Below are positions 8,609 through 17,263 of a stretch of 40,739 nucleotides of DNA, piece by piece. Source of the DNA: Bacillota bacterium (GTDB lineage Bacteria; Bacillota; Limnochordia; Darwinibacteriales; JAAYFS01). Location: positions 1-40,739 of the forward strand of contig JAAYFS010000060.1 of the NCBI GenBank assembly GCA_012728115.1. Reading direction: 5' to 3'. Both the position numbers and the translations under genes were made by a program. Positions within the stretch are counted from its first letter, which is position 1. Each line of letters starts with the position of its first letter. The notes below the pieces were generated by a model. It saw only the letters and a program-made list of their open reading frames with translations. It made no database searches and had not been told where the DNA came from.

Positions 8609-8893
8609 TTAATCTTTGCGAACGAGCAGATAACGAACGACCTCTTCTGTAATGCGTAAAACACGCTCAACCTCAAATGTCGCATCGTTCTCCGCATTGA
8701 ATTCGATCACCACATAGAAGCCATCGGTGTTTCCGTTGATCTCGTATGCTAAACGTCTTTTACCCCATTTATCGATCTTAACGATTTCGCTGCCTTGATT
8801 AGTGATCAGATCAGAAATCTTTCCAATCGAAGCTTCTAATTGTTCTTCGTCAGCACCAGCTTTGAGAATTAGCATTAGCTCGTACAATCTCAC
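8609..8893 (-). CDS. rpsF: 30S ribosomal protein S6
   Basis: S6 is 94 aa with the typical start RLYELMLILKAGADEEQ and WGKRRLAYEINGNTDGFYVV. The start is a GTG at 8893, 6 bases after GGAGGTGGA. It is the first gene of rpsF-ssb-rpsR and has its own strong promoter inside the end of ychF. Confidence 0.95.
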   Translation of the reverse strand: MRLYELMLILKAGADEEQLEASIGKISDLITNQGSEIVKIDKWGKRRLAYEINGNTDGFYVVIEFNAENDATFEVERVLRITEEVVRYLLVRKD

Positions 8894-8923
8894 CGTAGCT
8901 CCACCTCCTCCCTTTGGACTTTG

Positions 8924-8992
8924 GCCCCAAGCTAAAGTGAAACTTGGAGCAGGGCATGTTACATTATATCATTTCCAAATATTAAAAGTCAA
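8924..8992 (-). promoter_or_regulatory. rpsF promoter and leader hairpin
   Basis: On the minus strand TTGACT (8992-8987), an 18-base spacer and TATAAT (8968-8963) form a near-consensus promoter whose -35 overlaps the ychF stop codon. The short leader then holds a hairpin: GCTCCAAG (8950-8943) pairs with CTTGGGGC (8931-8924) around an 11-base loop, just before the GGGAGGAGG of rpsF. A leader bound by the S6-S18 complex is known in other bacteria; a role for this hairpin is inference. Confidence 0.7.
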
Positions 8993-10059
8993 ACATTGAA
9001 TCTGAAGAGAACTACGTCACCGTCTTCGATCTCGTAATCCCTTCCTTCTGACCTTAGTAAACCTCTTTCCTTAACGGAAGCCATTGAACCTTCAGTAATT
9101 AAGGTCTTAAACGAAACCACTTCTGCTCGAATAAAACCTCTTTCCATATCCGAATGGATTTTGCTGGCTGCCTCTGGAGCTTTGGTTCTTTGTTTTACCA
9201 ACCAAGCACGAGTTTCTGGACCTTTAATGGTGTAAAAAGTGATCAAATCTAGTAGTTTTAGTCCGCTAATTACGATCTTATGGAGACCTAACTCTTTAAT
9301 ACCATACTCTTCCATGAACTCCTTTTGCTCCTGCTCCGCCAGTTCAGTTATTTCTGCTTCAAGACGAACAGGGATGGGTATCACACTAGCGTTATCTTTA
9401 GCGGCTTTCTCTTTTAACCCTGCAAGAATATCTTCCGAGTAGTCATCATCGATATTAGCGACGTAGATCATCGGTTTATTGGTTAAAAGATCCAAGTCTC
9501 TCGGAATCGGTATCTCAATATTTCTAACTGGTATTCCTTCCTCCAAGGCTTCTTTTATCTTTTGGTAAGTGTTATACTCATCTTTATACTTTTGTTCGCC
9601 TGTTTTTAGCATTCTTGCTGTCTTTTCTAAACGATTTTCCATCGTTTGCAGGTCAGCAAGCAATAGCTCTGTTTCAACTACTTCCGCCTCCGCAAGCGGA
9701 TCTACTTTACCTATGGTATTAATTATTTCTGGATCATTAAAGGCGCGGACAACATGAACAATTGCGTCCACTTTTCTAATATTGTCAAGAAACTGATTGC
9801 CCAAACCCTCACCTTTATTCGCACCTTTAACTAGCCCCGCGATATCCACAAATTTGATCATAGCTTGGGTTAGTTTATCTGGTTTGATAATTTTAGCAAG
9901 CTGAAACAGCCTCTGGTCTGGAATTGGCACCAAACCGATATTGGGATCAATCGTACAAAAAGGATAGTTTTCAGCTGGAACTTTTGCTTTTGTTAAAGAA
10001 TTAAATAAGGTGGACTTACCGACGTTCGGCAATCCAACAATCCCTATTTCAAGACTCAT
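8989..10059 (-). CDS. ychF: Ribosome-associated Obg-like ATPase YchF/OLA1
   Basis: YchF is a universally conserved P-loop protein of the Obg group that prefers ATP and binds ribosomes. The 356-aa product begins SLEIGIVGLPNVGKSTLFN (G1), then has NYPFCTIDPN and VDIAGLVKGANKGEGLGNQF (G2/G3). NIDD takes the place of a canonical NKxD, and a TGS domain follows at the carboxy end (about 270-356). I chose the ATG at 10059, behind GAGGAGG; an upstream in-frame start would translate the RBS and part of a hairpin. The gene lies downstream of DUF951 and the PRK06851-like ATPase gene. Confidence 0.94.
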   Translation of the reverse strand: MSLEIGIVGLPNVGKSTLFNSLTKAKVPAENYPFCTIDPNIGLVPIPDQRLFQLAKIIKPDKLTQAMIKFVDIAGLVKGANKGEGLGNQFLDNIRKVDAIVHVVRAFNDPEIINTIGKVDPLAEAEVVETELLLADLQTMENRLEKTARMLKTGEQKYKDEYNTYQKIKEALEEGIPVRNIEIPIPRDLDLLTNKPMIYVANIDDDYSEDILAGLKEKAAKDNASVIPIPVRLEAEITELAEQEQKEFMEEYGIKELGLHKIVISGLKLLDLITFYTIKGPETRAWLVKQRTKAPEAASKIHSDMERGFIRAEVVSFKTLITEGSMASVKERGLLRSEGRDYEIEDGDVVLFRFNV

Positions 10060-10086
10060 TTGGGCTTGTCCTCCTCTCCCGTTTTC

Positions 10087-10117
10087 GCTAACCATTCAGC
10101 AAAACTGAATGGTTAGC
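10087..10117 (-). terminator. Perfect 13-bp hairpin upstream of ychF
   Basis: GCTAACCATTCAG (10087-10099) and CTGAATGGTTAGC (10105-10117) are perfect inverted repeats around a 5-base loop. The hairpin lies between the PRK06851-like gene and ychF, both minus strand. No T-tract follows, so a leader attenuator, a processing site or a factor-dependent terminator are all possible. Confidence 0.5.
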
Positions 10118-10147
10118 TAGCACATACAAATAACCATTTTCCTATCC

Positions 10148-11221
10148 CTATATCTGATAGGCCAAAATCCGTTGAAGAACCTGATTTCTAAGGTCATCTA
10201 TTAGTTTAAAATCTATATTTTTTCCATAACAGTCTTCAAGCTGATCGTGAATGTCCTTAGCTCGTTCAAGTTCTTTATATGCCTTGCTCAAAAGCAGATT
10301 GAAAAGTTCTTGATCTTCGCTATTTTGTTCAGTCGGATAGACCTGGCAACAATCGTCTAGATTGAAAACTGTACTGTCTTCAGGGTGATATTGGTGCGGA
10401 TGATGCGAAGAAACAATTCCCACATCTAATTCTGGAACGAGAATATGTTCCACCACATTGGGGTTAAAAGCGCAATGGTATGCTTCGTAAGAAAAACCGC
10501 GCATTTCCAGGTTATTAATAAATGTTTGGAGCAATGTTTGCTTTGCAACTTTTACTTCGCCAGCTAAAATATATTTGGTTTTTACCCCACTCATAATATT
10601 ATCTATATGGTTTCTCGGTCCTTTTGGCGTAATAGCTGAAGCAAAAAGATGTCTTTTATTTACTGTAAGGGTACTTGAATAGCGATCGTTAATTATCTCC
10701 TTCATAAGATTGATAGTTGCCTGTTTAAAGCGACCTTTATCTAAACATTCCTTATAATGATGTTCGCTTTTGTCATAAATGATTTTCGCTGCTTTGAGAT
10801 AAAAGTAAGCGTTTTTGAAACAATTGGAATTAGCCTTAGATAGCCCAATGATATCGTCCTTAATCGAAACCAAGTTGTTTACATGCAAATATTCCCCCAG
10901 ATTTACTATTTCTTCCACACATCCAGCGTACTTCGGATCGATTATATGTGGAGCAGTTGCATCAACTATTACAACCTTTAGTTGGGGACACACAACTGCG
11001 TCTAAAGAATCAGGATCTGAGCTGCAATAATAATACTCCAAATCAAAACCTTTAGCTTGCAAAGCTTCCCCAATCGAACGCATAAAGGTCCCTTTGCCTC
11101 CTCCAGGTCCACCCTTGAGTAAGAATATCCTATTAGCACCTGGATCGATCACTTGATCAAACAACGAAAAGAATCCTTGTGAAGTATTTCCCCCTAAGAA
11201 TGCTTTTTTTATATAAGCCAC
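10148..11221 (-). CDS. PRK06851-family P-loop ATPase, duplicated domain
   Basis: I start this protein at the GTG at 11221, 6 bases after AAGGGGG; this gives 357 aa and the family-like opening FLGGNTSQGFFSLFDQVI. The amino half has a P-loop GGPGGGKGT (37-45) followed by a Y-x-C-S-S-D-P-D-S-L-D segment. The carboxy half repeats the same plan (ALHP-type YHCAFNPN, ELDVGIVSS), but its P-loop is degenerate, reading GEVKVAKQT. The family is widespread in Firmicutes and has no known function. A longer version starting at 11353 would overlap the DUF951 gene in another frame and lacks an RBS. It follows DUF951 by 53 bases. Confidence 0.8.
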   Translation of the reverse strand: MAYIKKAFLGGNTSQGFFSLFDQVIDPGANRIFLLKGGPGGGKGTFMRSIGEALQAKGFDLEYYYCSSDPDSLDAVVCPQLKVVIVDATAPHIIDPKYAGCVEEIVNLGEYLHVNNLVSIKDDIIGLSKANSNCFKNAYFYLKAAKIIYDKSEHHYKECLDKGRFKQATINLMKEIINDRYSSTLTVNKRHLFASAITPKGPRNHIDNIMSGVKTKYILAGEVKVAKQTLLQTFINNLEMRGFSYEAYHCAFNPNVVEHILVPELDVGIVSSHHPHQYHPEDSTVFNLDDCCQVYPTEQNSEDQELFNLLLSKAYKELERAKDIHDQLEDCYGKNIDFKLIDDLRNQVLQRILAYQI

Positions 11222-11274
11222 TATTATCCCCCTTACGAGACAGATCATCATAGTTGAGATTATGCTGTCTAGGT

Positions 11275-11451
11275 TTATTTGTGCATGGTCTTTTTGATCT
11301 GTTTTAATAGTTTTTCTCGAGGTAATAGTATCACTCTGCCACAAGTTAAACATTTAATACGGGTATCTACCCCAGCCTTTAATACTTCCCAAATCTTACC
11401 ACCACAAGGATGTTCTTTTCGCAACTCAAGTTTATCACCAACAGTATACAA
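11275..11451 (-). CDS. DUF951 (YyzM-like) small protein
   Basis: This 58-aa ORF begins with TTG at 11451, 8 bases after GGGAGG. It reads YTVGDKLELRKEHPCGGKIW, then EVLKAGVDTRIKCLTCGRVILLPRE and a basic tail. The VGD-x-HPCG-W-V-G-D-R-KC-CGR pattern is that of DUF951. The three cysteines (C16, C34, C37) with H14 look like a small metal site. The family is typically encoded near ychF or parB in Firmicutes, and its function is unknown. It appears to be the first gene of the DUF951-ATPase-ychF group. The 165-base divergent gap to the parvulin gene shows no firmly assignable promoter. Confidence 0.85.
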   Translation of the reverse strand: MYTVGDKLELRKEHPCGGKIWEVLKAGVDTRIKCLTCGRVILLPREKLLKQIKKTMHK

Positions 11452-11616
11452 CCCGTTTACCTCCCGTACTTATTTCGTATTTACTTCTGCAATAACGATA
11501 GTTGTCCTTTTCATTACAGTTTTCCCATTTAATTTTATCATGGAACGGCAGGGTTTAAGCATTTCCCCCCGAAATAATTATGAAGAGCAAAAAATTAAAG
11601 CAAGGGAGATGGAAAC

Positions 11617-12513
11617 TTGAAGTTGAAACGTGTTTTCGTATGTTTTCTCGCTCTTTTAGTTATTTTTATTGGTGCAATGAGCATGCAAGCAAACCCTACT
11701 ACCGATGAACTGGTCGCAACAGTAAATGGCGTCGATATTACCGTAGAGGAATTTTTCCAAGCTCTTGAAGAACAAGGTGGGGCCATTGTTCTGGAAAGAT
11801 TGATCCGAAATATACTCATGGTTCAAAAACAAGAAGAACTTGGTATCGACGTTGATGAAGATCTTCTTGAACATCAATGGGTAATGATTTTAATTCAATT
11901 AGGCGGAGAACCAGGTTTAAAACAATTCTTGGAACAAACTGGTCTTACCGAAGATCTATTTAGAGAAGAACTTCGTGCTAACCATATTTTAACCAGTATA
12001 GCAAAAAGACTAGCTTATGACAAAATAACAGATGAGGAAATCGAGGAATACTTCAATGAAAACCGTGATTCCTTCTTTATCGAAGAGCAAGTTGAAGCAA
12101 GTCATATCTTAGTCGAAACCGAAGAATTAGCTAATACAATTCTAGAAGCCTTAAAAAATGGCGAAAGCTTTGAAGAACTATCAAAAGAACATTCTTTAGA
12201 CCCAGTTGCAGGTCCAAAAGGTGGATATCTTGGTTTCTTCAGTAGGGGAAAAATGATCGTTGAATTCGAGGAGGCTGCTTTCAACACTGCTCCAGGGGAA
12301 TACGTTCTCGTTGAAACTCATCTCGGATGGCACATTATCCATATATTAGAAAAAATTGAAGCCCGAGACGCCGAATTAAGCGAAGTATATGATAAGATCA
12401 AAGATACTCTTGCTGAAGAGCAAAAGATGCCTACAAATGAATTAATCATGCACCTATTTGAGGAAGCTGATATCCAGATTCATCGCGAAGGATATGTACC
12501 TACAAATAATTAA
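11617..12513 (+). CDS. Exported parvulin-type peptidyl-prolyl isomerase (PrsA/SurA-like)
   Basis: The 298-aa protein starts with a TTG at 11617 after AAGGGAG. Residues 1-24 form a signal peptide (basic KLKR, hydrophobic core LALLVIFIGAM, then SMQA), but there is no lipobox cysteine, so it is not an obvious PrsA lipoprotein. A SurA-N-like helical region with VNGVDITVEEFFQ follows (35-150). A PpiC parvulin domain lies at about 158-252, with ASHILVET, GPKGGYLGFFSRGKM and LGWHIIHI. It probably helps fold secreted proteins outside the membrane. It is a single-gene unit on the plus strand, closed by a strong terminator, and runs head-on to replication. Confidence 0.88.
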   Translation: MKLKRVFVCFLALLVIFIGAMSMQANPTTDELVATVNGVDITVEEFFQALEEQGGAIVLERLIRNILMVQKQEELGIDVDEDLLEHQWVMILIQLGGEPGLKQFLEQTGLTEDLFREELRANHILTSIAKRLAYDKITDEEIEEYFNENRDSFFIEEQVEASHILVETEELANTILEALKNGESFEELSKEHSLDPVAGPKGGYLGFFSRGKMIVEFEEAAFNTAPGEYVLVETHLGWHIIHILEKIEARDAELSEVYDKIKDTLAEEQKMPTNELIMHLFEEADIQIHREGYVPTNN

Positions 12514-12535
12514 GGTCATTTAGTCTAACGAAATC

Positions 12536-12570
12536 ATAATGGGACTCCTATAGGAGTCCCATTATTTTTG
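12536..12570. terminator. Bidirectional terminator (parvulin / gcvPB)
   Basis: ATAATGGGACTCC (12536-12548) and GGAGTCCCATTAT (12553-12565) form a perfect 13-bp stem with a TATA loop and T/A-rich flanks on both sides. It lies exactly between the convergent stops. Confidence 0.93.
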
Positions 12571-12574
12571 AAAT

Positions 12575-14044
12575 CTATTCGGTTGGTTTTGTCCAGCGAA
12601 TAATCGGTTGTCGTGCCGCTTTTGTTTCATCAAGTCTTCTCACTGGAGTAGTAAGCGGTGCACTGGTTACCTTATCTGGATTTTCTTTCGCTTCCAACGC
12701 TATTTCCTTCATAACCTCGATAAACTGATCGAGCGTTTCCTTTGTCTCTGTCTCGGTTGGTTCAATCATTATAGCTTCATCGACGATCAGTGGAAAATAC
12801 ACGGTAGGTGCGTGAACTCCATGATCCAGTAATCTCTTGGCTATATCAAGTGTGCGCACTCCGTTTTCCTTTTGCCATTTGCCCGAGAGTACAAACTCAT
12901 GCATACATTTTCGGTCAAATGGAAGGAAATAATCTTTTTTGAGATTTTCCATTAAGTAATTAGCGTGCAGTACCGCTATTTCACTAACTCTCCGCAAACC
13001 TTCCGAGCCATGAGAGAGAATGTACGCGTATGCTCTAACTAATACCGTAAAGTTTCCGTAGAAAGATTTTACTCTGCCGATACTTCTTTCTGGTTTGTGG
13101 AAGAAGTAACGACCGTCACTCTCTTCAACTACAGGCCATGGCAAGTACTGCTTTAATTGCTCTGAAACTACGATCGGACCAGCACCTGGGCCTCCCCCAC
13201 CATGAGGAGTTGAGAATGTTTTGTGTAAATTAAAGTGCACTATATCAAAGCCCATATCACCAGGTCTAACGATTCCTAAAATAGCATTCGCATTCGCTCC
13301 ATCATAATAGAGAAGACCGCCAGCGTCATGTACAATTTCCTGAATCTCACAGATATTCTCATCGAATACGCCTAAGGTATTCGGATTGGTTAACATTAAT
13401 CCAGCAGTTTGCGGTCCCACCATTTTTCTTAAAGCTTCCACATCTACTCCACCACGATCATCGGATGGAACCTCTTTAACTTCATAACCAACCATCATTG
13501 CACTTGCTGGATTTGTGCCATGAGCCGAGTCTGGTATCAGGATTTCCTTGCGGATATCGTCTTCACCGTTGTCGCGGTGATATGCCCTCATTATCATTAA
13601 TCCAGTCAATTCCCCATGAGCACCTGCCGCTGGTTGAAGAGTGGCTTTAGATAGACCCGATATCTCTGCCAAGAATCTATCTAACTCATACATTAATCTC
13701 AAAGCACCCTGAACGGTGTTCTCTGGTTGATACGGATGAATATTTGTAAATCCAGGTAATGCTGCTACGTCTTCATTAATTCTTGGGTTATACTTCATGG
13801 TACAAGAGCCAAGTGGATAAAAGTCTACATCCACTCCATGGTTTAAGCGAGATAATTGGGTAAAATGACGAACGACTTCAACTTCGCTTACCTCAGGCAA
13901 TTCTGCCTCTTTCTCGCGTAAATAGTTTTCAGGTAATAGCTCATTAATCGGAGTTTCTTCAACGTCGAGTTCAGGGAATTGGTATCCACGACGCCCTGGA
14001 GAGGAAATTTCAAAGATTAAGGGAACAATCTTTTTCTTTGTCAT
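12575..14044 (-). CDS. gcvPB: Glycine dehydrogenase (decarboxylating) subunit 2, P-protein beta
   Basis: With GcvPA this forms the PLP-dependent P-protein of the glycine cleavage system, which decarboxylates glycine and passes the aminomethyl group to the lipoyl arm of GcvH. The protein is 489 aa, normal for the split type. The PLP lysine is K275 in [20 protein letters not shown]. Other family blocks are [16 protein letters not shown] and [11 protein letters not shown]. Its ATG overlaps the gcvPA stop (ATGA). Confidence 0.95.
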   Translation of the reverse strand: MTKKKIVPLIFEISSPGRRGYQFPELDVEETPINELLPENYLREKEAELPEVSEVEVVRHFTQLSRLNHGVDVDFYPLGSCTMKYNPRINEDVAALPGFTNIHPYQPENTVQGALRLMYELDRFLAEISGLSKATLQPAAGAHGELTGLMIMRAYHRDNGEDDIRKEILIPDSAHGTNPASAMMVGYEVKEVPSDDRGGVDVEALRKMVGPQTAGLMLTNPNTLGVFDENICEIQEIVHDAGGLLYYDGANANAILGIVRPGDMGFDIVHFNLHKTFSTPHGGGGPGAGPIVVSEQLKQYLPWPVVEESDGRYFFHKPERSIGRVKSFYGNFTVLVRAYAYILSHGSEGLRRVSEIAVLHANYLMENLKKDYFLPFDRKCMHEFVLSGKWQKENGVRTLDIAKRLLDHGVHAPTVYFPLIVDEAIMIEPTETETKETLDQFIEVMKEIALEAKENPDKVTSAPLTTPVRRLDETKAARQPIIRWTKPTE

Positions 14045-15390
14045 TTTATCATTCCTCCTAATACTGCCACAAAGGCGTCGATTTCTTCTTTAGTTCTCGT
14101 TTCCGAGACCGCAAGCAGAACACAATTCTTAAGAGATGGATCTAACATCACTAAAGGCAAACCTCCGAGGAAGCCTTTTTCGAGTAGTTTTTCATTAATC
14201 GCAATCCAGTCAGCTTGGGCCTCGGCAACAAACTCACGGAATACAGGACCAGAAAAACGTACTCTTACTCCGATTTCTTCCAATTTCTTTCTTAAATATG
14301 CTGCCTTTTGCAAACATTGATAAGAGACGTCTTTTAAGCCTTGTTTTCCAACAACACTGAGGTAAATGGTGGTTCTAAGTGCCATCAAAGCTTGATTGGA
14401 GCAAATATTCGATGTGGCTTTTTCGCGCCTGATATGTTGCTCTCTCGTTTGGAGAGTCAAAACAAAACCGCGATCTCCGTCGGCGTCTTCGGTTATTCCT
14501 ACAATTCGACCAGGCATTCTTCGTAGCAGCTTGCTTCCTTTAATTGCAAAGAAGCCAACTGAAGGTCCGCCGAAACTTACAGGATTTCCTAACGCTTGCG
14601 CATCTCCAACAACTATATCTGCACCGCATTCTCCTGGTGACTTCAAAAGACCCAAAGTGATCGGATCAACAGCCATTACAAAGAGACCACCGTGTTGGTG
14701 AATTTGCTCGGCATAATATTCCGCATCTTCGATAACTCCGAAGAAATTTGGTTGTTGAACCACTAAGCAAGCGGCAGACTTGAATACTTCTTCAGGTCCT
14801 TTTGGAAGCTTCAAAGATCCAGAATCCAAATCGTATGGTAGCACAACTACTTCGATATTCTGGCTCTCAAGATATAATGTAACTACCTCTTGCCATTCTG
14901 GATGAAGCGATTTTGGTATTAAAACAGTGTTTCTCCGGGTTACGTTGCAGGCCATCAAAGCAGCCTCAGCTAACGCTGTTGCTCCATCATACATGGACGC
15001 ATTCGCTGCTTCCATACCTGTCAATTCGGCGATCATTGTTTGGAACTCGAAAATAGATTGTAAAACGCCTTGACTAACCTCTGCCTGGTAGGGAGTATAG
15101 GCAGTTAAGAATTCTCCACGAGAACTTAAATGATCCACAATGCTTGGAATAAAGTGCTCGTACGCGCCTGCTCCGAGAAAACTAACCAATTCATCCAAAT
15201 TGGCATTCTGGTTTGAAAGAGCAGTCAGGTGTTTCTTTAATTGAGCTTCTGCTAAAGCTTTTGGCAGTGGAAGCTCCTTTTTCATCTTTAGGTTCTCAGG
15301 GATCTCCGAAAAGAGTTCTTCAATGGAGTTAACACCTATCGATGCAAGCATCTCTTTCTCATCTTTTTCAGTAATGGGGATATATCTCAT
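14041..15390 (-). CDS. gcvPA: Glycine dehydrogenase (decarboxylating) subunit 1, P-protein alpha
   Basis: This is the other half of the split P-protein, 449 aa. It shows the family start [14 protein letters not shown], then [36 protein letters not shown] and [15 protein letters not shown]. The PLP lysine resides on the partner subunit. The ATG at 15390 sits 7 bases after AGGGGG and 2 bases after the gcvH stop, so gcvH-gcvPA-gcvPB are clearly one transcript. Confidence 0.95.
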   Translation of the reverse strand: MRYIPITEKDEKEMLASIGVNSIEELFSEIPENLKMKKELPLPKALAEAQLKKHLTALSNQNANLDELVSFLGAGAYEHFIPSIVDHLSSRGEFLTAYTPYQAEVSQGVLQSIFEFQTMIAELTGMEAANASMYDGATALAEAALMACNVTRRNTVLIPKSLHPEWQEVVTLYLESQNIEVVVLPYDLDSGSLKLPKGPEEVFKSAACLVVQQPNFFGVIEDAEYYAEQIHQHGGLFVMAVDPITLGLLKSPGECGADIVVGDAQALGNPVSFGGPSVGFFAIKGSKLLRRMPGRIVGITEDADGDRGFVLTLQTREQHIRREKATSNICSNQALMALRTTIYLSVVGKQGLKDVSYQCLQKAAYLRKKLEEIGVRVRFSGPVFREFVAEAQADWIAINEKLLEKGFLGGLPLVMLDPSLKNCVLLAVSETRTKEEIDAFVAVLGGMIK

Positions 15391-15392
15391 TC

Positions 15393-15776
15393 TTAGTCCC
15401 CCTTGACTAACTCATCATATTCACTAGCTGATAAGAGCTCTTTTACCTCGTCTTCGTTAGTTATTTCGAATTCAATAAACCAACCTTCTTCAAATGGCGA
15501 CTCGTTAGCAAGTTCTGGGCTATCGACAAGTGTTTCGTTAATAGCAGTTACTACCCCACTGATTGGTGCATAAATATCACTTGCTGCTTTAACGGACTCA
15601 ACAACAGCGATCGAATCGCCTTTTGCAAACTCATCGCCAACGGCTGGAAGCTCAACGAAAACGATATCTCCAAGTTCGTTCTGAGCATAATCCGTGATTC
15701 CCATAACAGCCTTGTTTCCTTCAATTTTTAACCAATCATGATCCTTTGTGTAATATAGTTCCTTTGGATTTGACAT
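15393..15776 (-). CDS. gcvH: Glycine cleavage system H protein
   Basis: GcvH carries the lipoyl group that shuttles the aminomethyl intermediate between P, T and L proteins. The 127-aa sequence has HDWLKIEGNKAVMGITDYAQ, and the lipoylation site is K63 in VESVKAASDIYAP. The ATG follows AAGGAGGAATATATT. No gene for the L protein or for lipoate attachment is in this window. Confidence 0.96.
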   Translation of the reverse strand: MSNPKELYYTKDHDWLKIEGNKAVMGITDYAQNELGDIVFVELPAVGDEFAKGDSIAVVESVKAASDIYAPISGVVTAINETLVDSPELANESPFEEGWFIEFEITNEDEVKELLSASEYDELVKGD

Positions 15777-15789
15777 AATATATTCCTCC

Positions 15790-16869
15790 TTAGTTTTTAT
15801 TTAAAAAGCGCCCTTGAATTATTCTGGCTTTACTTTCTTTTCCTCTAATCGAGATGGAGATAATTGTATCAGGTTGGGCATGTTCAACTTTTATATAACC
15901 CATTCCGATTGCTTTTCCGAGTGTTGGGGACATCGAGCCACTTGTTACTCGTCCAACTTCTTCTCCATTCAATACGATCGGATAGCCTTGTCTTGGAATA
16001 CCTCTTTCCTCCATAACGAAAGCTACTAATTTTTCTTTGATTCCTTCTTCTTTTTGCTTTTGCAATACTTCTTTACCAATAAAATATTCTTTATCCAATT
16101 TAACAAACCTTCCCAGCCCTGCTTCTAGCGGAGTGGTAGTATCATCAATATCATTTCCATACAATGGAAGCCTTGCTTCTAACCTTAGTGTATCCCTTGC
16201 ACCTAACCCAGCTGGTTGTAATCCGTACTTACTCCCTTTCTCAAAAAACTCGTGCCAGATATTAACTGCTTTATCATTGGCTAAATAAATTTCAAAACCG
16301 TCCTCCCCAGTGTAGCCTGTGCGGGAAACGATTATTTCTAGCCCGTGATACTTTGTCTTTCTAAATTTGTAGAACTTTAAATCATCGAGTGATTCACCAA
16401 GTACTTCTTCAACCAACGGTTGTGATTTAGGACCTTGAATTGCCAGGATCGACATATTATCGGATAGATCCTTTAATTCTGCATCCCCTTCTAAATGTGA
16501 TTGGATCCATTTAAAGTCCTTTTCCATATTAGAACAATTTACTACCAACCAAAATCCATTTTCAATTCGATAGATCAAAATATCATCGATTATTGTTCCT
16601 TCAGGTGTTGTTAAAGGCGAATATTGAATATCGCCAGGCACCATGGTGCTTGGGTCATTGGTTGTTACCTTAGACACCACACTAAGGGCTTGTTCACCAG
16701 TTAATTCAAACACACCCATGTGGGAAATATCAAAAATTCCTACGGCGTTACGAACACAATTATGTTCCTCAATCAGGCTCGTGTAATAAACTGGCATTTC
16801 CCATCCGAAAAAGTCGATCATTTTTGCGCCAGCTTCACGATGCACCTCTGTTAATGCTGTCTTTTTCAA
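15790..16869 (-). CDS. gcvT: Aminomethyltransferase (glycine cleavage T protein)
   Basis: GcvT transfers the methylene group from the H protein to tetrahydrofolate and releases ammonia. The 359-aa protein has KMIDFFGWEMPVYY, the HMGVFELTG block, YTPL-like SPLTTPEGTIIDD, RTGYTGEDGFEIY and GLGARDTLRLEA, all expected for GcvT. The start is a TTG at 16869 behind GGTAGGTGG; it gives the normal KKTALTEVHREAGAKM opening. It heads the gcvT-gcvH-gcvPA-gcvPB operon. The 200 bases upstream (16870-17070) contain no recognisable glycine riboswitch and no clear SigA promoter. Confidence 0.95.
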   Translation of the reverse strand: MKKTALTEVHREAGAKMIDFFGWEMPVYYTSLIEEHNCVRNAVGIFDISHMGVFELTGEQALSVVSKVTTNDPSTMVPGDIQYSPLTTPEGTIIDDILIYRIENGFWLVVNCSNMEKDFKWIQSHLEGDAELKDLSDNMSILAIQGPKSQPLVEEVLGESLDDLKFYKFRKTKYHGLEIIVSRTGYTGEDGFEIYLANDKAVNIWHEFFEKGSKYGLQPAGLGARDTLRLEARLPLYGNDIDDTTTPLEAGLGRFVKLDKEYFIGKEVLQKQKEEGIKEKLVAFVMEERGIPRQGYPIVLNGEEVGRVTSGSMSPTLGKAIGMGYIKVEHAQPDTIISISIRGKESKARIIQGRFLNKN

Positions 16870-17070
16870 ATATATCCACCTACCCTTTGTGATGTTTTTT
16901 ATTTGCTCTTCGTTAACTTCCTGTAAATTTCGTCACAGTTCTTAGATTTTTGTATAGACTATTACAGACTCGAGCTTAAAAACTAGAACATGACAAAAAC
17001 GCCCCACATGAACGTTTCTTACAGAATCTTGAACAAACATAAAGGAAAATATGTCCAAGGAGGTAATCTG

Positions 17071-17160
17071 ATGCTGGGCATTTTAAAAACTATATTAGAT
17101 CCTATTCTCAAGCTGCAGAAAAAGACCGTTATTCTGATATGGAAAACTAAGAGCAAATAG
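17071..17160 (+). CDS. Lone 29-aa amphipathic cationic peptide ORF
   Basis: An ATG at 17071 is preceded by AAGGAGGTAATCTG, one of the best RBSs in the window. It opens a 29-codon frame ending at TAG 17160. A hairpin terminator begins 4 bases later, so the transcription unit is complete and monocistronic. The peptide reads MLGILKTILDPILKLQKKTV, then ILIWKTKSK. The hydrophobic residues are spaced every three to four positions, and there are seven lysines against one aspartate. That pattern is seen in membrane-active peptides such as PSM-like toxins, leaderless bacteriocins or type I toxins. No homologue is recognised and no function is claimed. It could also be a small membrane or spore protein. 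Confidence 0.5.
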   Translation: MLGILKTILDPILKLQKKTVILIWKTKSK

Positions 17161-17163
17161 GCT

Positions 17164-17192
17164 AACCCCAGTAAAATAAGCTGGGGTTGTTT
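17164..17192 (+). terminator. Terminator of the 29-aa peptide unit
   Basis: AACCCCAG (17164-17171) pairs with CTGGGGTT (17181-17188), followed by GTTTTC on the plus strand. Read on the minus strand the tail is poor in T, so it mainly serves the plus-strand unit. Confidence 0.7.
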
Positions 17193-17263
17193 TCACTTTG
17201 TTAATGAATTCTCCAGCGATATCCTTTCTCCTTCTAATTCTATCCAGAAATTGCGAATTCTTA

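Noticed and set aside
11222-11353. Amino-terminal extension of the PRK06851-like ATPase
   Set aside because: It has no RBS, does not look like the family start and overlaps the DUF951 gene in another frame; the GTG at 11221 has AAGGGGG.
11279-11620. 113-codon plus-strand open frame
   Set aside because: It lies antisense to the DUF951 gene and across the divergent intergenic region, without an RBS or family features.
16870-17070. Possible glycine riboswitch upstream of gcvT
   Set aside because: I looked for the conserved aptamer core on the minus strand and did not find it; a covariance search would settle this.
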